Shown in pieces: positions 5,871-8,953 of a stretch of DNA of 8,953 nt (positions are counted from its first letter, which is position 1; each line of letters starts with the position of its first letter). Under the pieces are notes generated by a model that worked only from the letters and a program-made list of their open reading frames with translations, made no database searches and had not been told where the DNA came from. The DNA comes from CAZULF01 sp964621215 (GTDB taxonomy: Bacteria > Pseudomonadota > Gammaproteobacteria > UBA1113). The stretch is from NCBI GenBank assembly GCA_964621215.1, contig CAZULF010000089.1:1-8953 (forward strand), given 5' to 3'. Both the position numbers and the translations under genes were made by a program.

Positions 5871-8800
5871 TTACGTGGAAGGAGAATTCCTGACGGTTGA
5901 GCCACAATCAGGGGATTGTGCTGTACTGCTATCAGGGGTCACGGCTCTTGTTTCGGGGGCAGACTTAGAGCTGTGGAAACCTGCGCTACGCCGTAGTGAA
6001 TGACGGCGGCTTATAGAAGAATCTGATGCCGATAACGGAACCGCTGGTAATCTGCTCTCACTCGAGCTAGAACTGCTTGAAGATGAGCGCGCTCCATTAC
6101 CAAACTCAGAACAAGAAGAGCTGCTGATTAAACTGCTCTCTTGAGTAATAAAGATCTCCGTAGGTAAACCTAGCATTGCTGCAAACTCTTGCTGCATTTT
6201 TCCAAGCTCTATCCCAAAGAAAGCTTCATTTATAGTCACACCATTAGGTAACACCATTTTTGGTTTATTCTCACCACCCCAAAATACGACAAGATTTTTT
6301 ACAGAGGAAGACCAAAGCCTCAGATTACCCCTTTGTAAAGTTGCGACATAATGTAGAGTAATTACTTGTAACCTCGCTGGATGAAGAATACTAACAATAG
6401 CAAGTTCATTCTGCTCATCAAGTTTAGGCATAGATCTAGAAAATAACCCACTTTGAAAAAAGCTACTGGAGGTTTTTTTCAGTTCTAAAGCAGGACTAGA
6501 ATGAGTCCGTGATGGGCTTGTAACATTACAATAGGCCATTCTATTACATGCATCTAGTTGGTAATACAGAATAAGAACTTCTATCAAGTCAGTAATGCTA
6601 TTTCTGAGTTTTTGAAGTCCATTTAGATAATTAATAGCTGGATCAAATTTCGGCAAATGCGCTTCTGACAAGTCATTCGAGGTCCCGAAATAGTAGCACT
6701 TAATTGATTCTGATATCCCATTAAGAATTGATTGCACTTCGCCCAGAGTTTTAGTTCCATTTTCATCAGTAAGTATTTTTGCTAACTTTGGCTGGATGTT
6801 GGATTGTAAAGAACCATTAAATTTCTGTAAGTTTGACTCAGGTTGTATGATAATTTTGTTATAAATAGTTTCACACCCCTTTTGCAGCTGCTCAAACAAG
6901 CCTTCGGTTGAGCTCACATCAACTAATTTTTTAATCATTGCATTAATCCCATGAATCTGGATTAATAATTCATCTCTAGCCTCTTCAACTGCGTTTTTTG
7001 CATGGTTCAACTCGACGACACGAGTTTCTGCTTGACTCAGCGCATCTCTTAGAGCCTGTAGTTTTCTATCAAAATCCTCTTGCGCTTGCCCTAGTTCTTG
7101 GGTCAGTGCTAACAAAAATTTTAGCTGAACGTCATGCTCTGCACATAATTCTTGCATTTTGCTAGCAAAGGTTTTGCATCTTTCTTTTTCTTTCTGATGA
7201 AGAAGCTCTAATCGTTTTATTACGTTTATTAACTCTGAATGAGATAACTTCATCAAAAACTCTATTGGATCTTCATCTCGACTATAATTTGGCAAAAGCT
7301 GTAATGCTTTATTAACTAAGTGCGCTTCTTCTGTTTGCAATAAATTTTTAATCTTTGCTATAACTTGCTCAAAACTGTCGACACCCTTCCACATCGGTTC
7401 TTTTTCACTTTCCTCTAGGATAGATGTGCTCAAACTCATAGGTAAAGATACAGATAATTGTGGAGATGAACTGATACTGTTGTCTGGCGAGCTATTTTCG
7501 CTCAAAAAAGTTTGCTCTTCATTTCTATTTGTTACACCGTCTTGTATTGTGTATATTAATTGGCTAAATTTACTATCCACTGTAGTCACTTCAGTTGCAT
7601 TGTTATCTACGCAAGAAAGTATTTGTGTATCATCGTCTCCGCTTAAATCAAAACCTGCCAACGAAAGACGCTGCGCTTGAAAATTTAGATGTCTATTTTT
7701 CACAGCTGCCATACTTTCATTTATTTTAGCTTCTAAGTTCAATCTTGCTTTTGTCTCTGCTAAAGCAGTATCTCCCTTATTAATACATTCATTCGCCTTG
7801 TTTTCCGCCACAAATACATTATCAAAGAAAAATTTCAAATAACTGATGGCTTTTTTTATTATTGCCTTTTTAGTAGACTCATTAAGGAATTCAGAGGAGG
7901 CTGCATTAAAATACTGACTCCCCTCATTTGAAAAAGGTAATGTTAATTTTTGTAAATGAGTAATGTGATCAAAATACTGCTTCATACTTGGTTGTTGGTG
8001 ATATGCTACTGACAAAACGTCTATGTCTTCTTTATAAACAGAGCGATATACACCAATTTCTTGGTCTTCTTTATTCATGTACCTTAATGCAGCATCATAT
8101 TCAATTCCGGTGGGACTATGATGTGCTGCTGCAGTAATCCATCCAGATAAGCGTTTTATATCATGCTGATATAACAATATCTCTTCTTCCAGTTCCGTCA
8201 ACTGTATTGCTTCATTAACAAATTGTTCGCTTTCGGCAAAATCGTTTACATTATCATCATTAACCACTTTTCTGGTAAATTCAACTAACTTTTGAAGCAG
8301 TGCTTCACGTTTAATAAGAAGCAAATCCCCTTTTTTCTCTAATAGCTTTATTAAAAATGGAATTAATGCATTACTCTGAGCGAATAATTGAATTGAATTA
8401 TCTCTCTCTTCTCCTTGTTGCACAATAGATTTCCGCTCGTCCCAATCAGCATACTCTTGCAGGCTTGGCTTTAATAAGCTCTCGAGTCGTTTTATATGTA
8501 TATTGATAAATTGTTCACGCCATTTTTGTAATGCTAAAATACGGCCAGATAAATCATCTTTCTCAGTCTTATTCTCTTCTGCTAAATCTGTATTATTTTC
8601 AACATATTTTAACCCTCTAAATTCCACAGCGATTCTTTCTATTTGCAATAAATCATCATGTAACAAATAAAACTGAGACAATGAGCTCTCCATTGTCTTT
8701 AAGAAATCATCATCCATCCTGGCTATTTTCTCAAGATCAGTAGTGCCTAGCGCCGTTTCTCCGACAATTGCTCGCGGAGATAACTTCATTATATCCATAC

Positions 8801-8953
8801 TGAGTCTTAGTGGATCAAGCACCTCTCCTGATGTAGGAGATGTTGCAATATTGTGGCAAGGTAATAATTCATCCTGTGATGTCGCTACAATAGAATTATC
8901 AAATACCACTACCAGTGCATTTTTAGCATCTTCCCATGCCGCAACCCATGGGA
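5871..8953 (-). CDS. Large unrecognised coiled-coil protein with serine-rich C-terminal tail, 5' partial
   Basis: I do not recognise the family. The frame is open from its TAA (5873-5871) to the right edge, giving at least 1,026 residues. The first in-window start is GTG at 8909, but it has no Shine-Dalgarno and the frame continues in sense upstream (PWVAAWEDAKNALV), so the true start is probably beyond the edge. Numbering from the 8909 codon: 58-400 is helical and charged; 465-500 is a serine-rich linker; 555-663 is a clear coiled coil (6921-7247); 700-790 is helical; 835-920 looks like a small alpha/beta domain; 925-1012 is a tail with 33 serines in 88 residues, nine in a row, plus RRHS and RRS motifs. 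No signal peptide or membrane segment is visible in the part present. Sampled lines of the body are 23-40% GC, well below the sec genes. Size, coiled coil and tail resemble secreted effectors of intracellular gammaproteobacteria, but that role is only inferred. Confidence 0.85.
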   Translation of the reverse strand, partial: PWVAAWEDAKNALVVVFDNSIVATSQDELLPCHNIATSPTSGEVLDPLRLSMDIMKLSPRAIVGETALGTTDLEKIARMDDDFLKTMESSLSQFYLLHDDLLQIERIAVEFRGLKYVENNTDLAEENKTEKDDLSGRILALQKWREQFINIHIKRLESLLKPSLQEYADWDERKSIVQQGEERDNSIQLFAQSNALIPFLIKLLEKKGDLLLIKREALLQKLVEFTRKVVNDDNVNDFAESEQFVNEAIQLTELEEEILLYQHDIKRLSGWITAAAHHSPTGIEYDAALRYMNKEDQEIGVYRSVYKEDIDVLSVAYHQQPSMKQYFDHITHLQKLTLPFSNEGSQYFNAASSEFLNESTKKAIIKKAISYLKFFFDNVFVAENKANECINKGDTALAETKARLNLEAKINESMAAVKNRHLNFQAQRLSLAGFDLSGDDDTQILSCVDNNATEVTTVDSKFSQLIYTIQDGVTNRNEEQTFLSENSSPDNSISSSPQLSVSLPMSLSTSILEESEKEPMWKGVDSFEQVIAKIKNLLQTEEAHLVNKALQLLPNYSRDEDPIEFLMKLSHSELINVIKRLELLHQKEKERCKTFASKMQELCAEHDVQLKFLLALTQELGQAQEDFDRKLQALRDALSQAETRVVELNHAKNAVEEARDELLIQIHGINAMIKKLVDVSSTEGLFEQLQKGCETIYNKIIIQPESNLQKFNGSLQSNIQPKLAKILTDENGTKTLGEVQSILNGISESIKCYYFGTSNDLSEAHLPKFDPAINYLNGLQKLRNSITDLIEVLILYYQLDACNRMAYCNVTSPSRTHSSPALELKKTSSSFFQSGLFSRSMPKLDEQNELAIVSILHPARLQVITLHYVATLQRGNLRLWSSSVKNLVVFWGGENKPKMVLPNGVTINEAFFGIELGKMQQEFAAMLGLPTEIFITQESSLISSSSCSEFGNGARSSSSSSSSSESRLPAVPLSASDSSISRRHSLRRSAGFHSSKSAPETRAVTPDSSTAQSPDCGSTVRNSPST
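5874..6131 (-). other. Serine-rich, basic, probably disordered tail of the large protein
   Basis: It encodes about 86 residues, with nine consecutive serines at 6086-6060, the basic motifs RRHS and LRRS, and several S/T-P pairs. The last four 60-base lines (5881-6120) total 125 G+C of 240, about 52%, whereas sampled lines in the body are 23-40%. The composition shift falls close to the boundary between the last globular-looking segment and the tail. Confidence 0.7.

Noticed and set aside
5718..5900. 60-codon plus-strand open frame across the tRNA
   Set aside because: It is the antisense of tRNA-Leu and its promoter. The GGRNRTD...FESGAST pattern is a well-known spurious translation of leucine/serine-type tRNA genes.
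7426..7680. 84-codon plus-strand open frame inside the large gene
   Set aside because: It is antisense to a continuous long coding frame, with no ribosome site or recognisable motif; a shadow.

Overview
The window looks like the chromosome of a gammaproteobacterium. The Tgt, QueA, YajC, SecD and SecF proteins closely match their Escherichia coli counterparts in length and motifs, and their gene order is the classic queA-tgt-yajC-secD-secF. Moderate-to-low GC, a REP-type palindrome and a large AT-rich coiled-coil gene with a serine-rich tail are compatible with a host-associated lineage such as Legionellales/Coxiellaceae. That placement is an inference. All supported genes lie on the minus strand, so the region reads from right to left.

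Right part (5871 to the window edge): one very long open frame encodes an unrecognised protein of more than 1,000 residues. It is mostly helical, with a central coiled coil, a serine-rich linker, a small mixed-structure C-terminal domain and a serine-rich, basic tail. The frame stays open to the right edge, so its 5' end is probably outside the window. Its body is very AT-rich, but its last ~240 bases are about 52% GC.

Middle (5738-5863): a tRNA-Leu(CAA) gene with encoded CCA follows a perfect-consensus sigma-70 promoter. I see no terminator between the tRNA and queA, so this promoter may also feed the operon.

Centre and left (414-5705): queA and tgt make queuosine in tRNA. yajC, secD and secF encode the SecDF-YajC accessory complex of the Sec translocon. 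Gaps are 1 to 10 bases and Shine-Dalgarno sites sit inside or against the preceding stop codons, so this is one tightly coupled operon. It ends at a perfect 31-base inverted repeat (328-406) that looks like a REP doublet (REPIN). Beyond it, on the same strand, starts a glycine-zipper outer-membrane lipoprotein resembling YiaD, cut by the left edge.

There is no gene-free stretch longer than about 165 bases. I see no CRISPR array, insertion sequence, rRNA or recognisable defence system. The least explained element is the large coiled-coil gene. It is a candidate secreted effector, but nothing in the window proves secretion.
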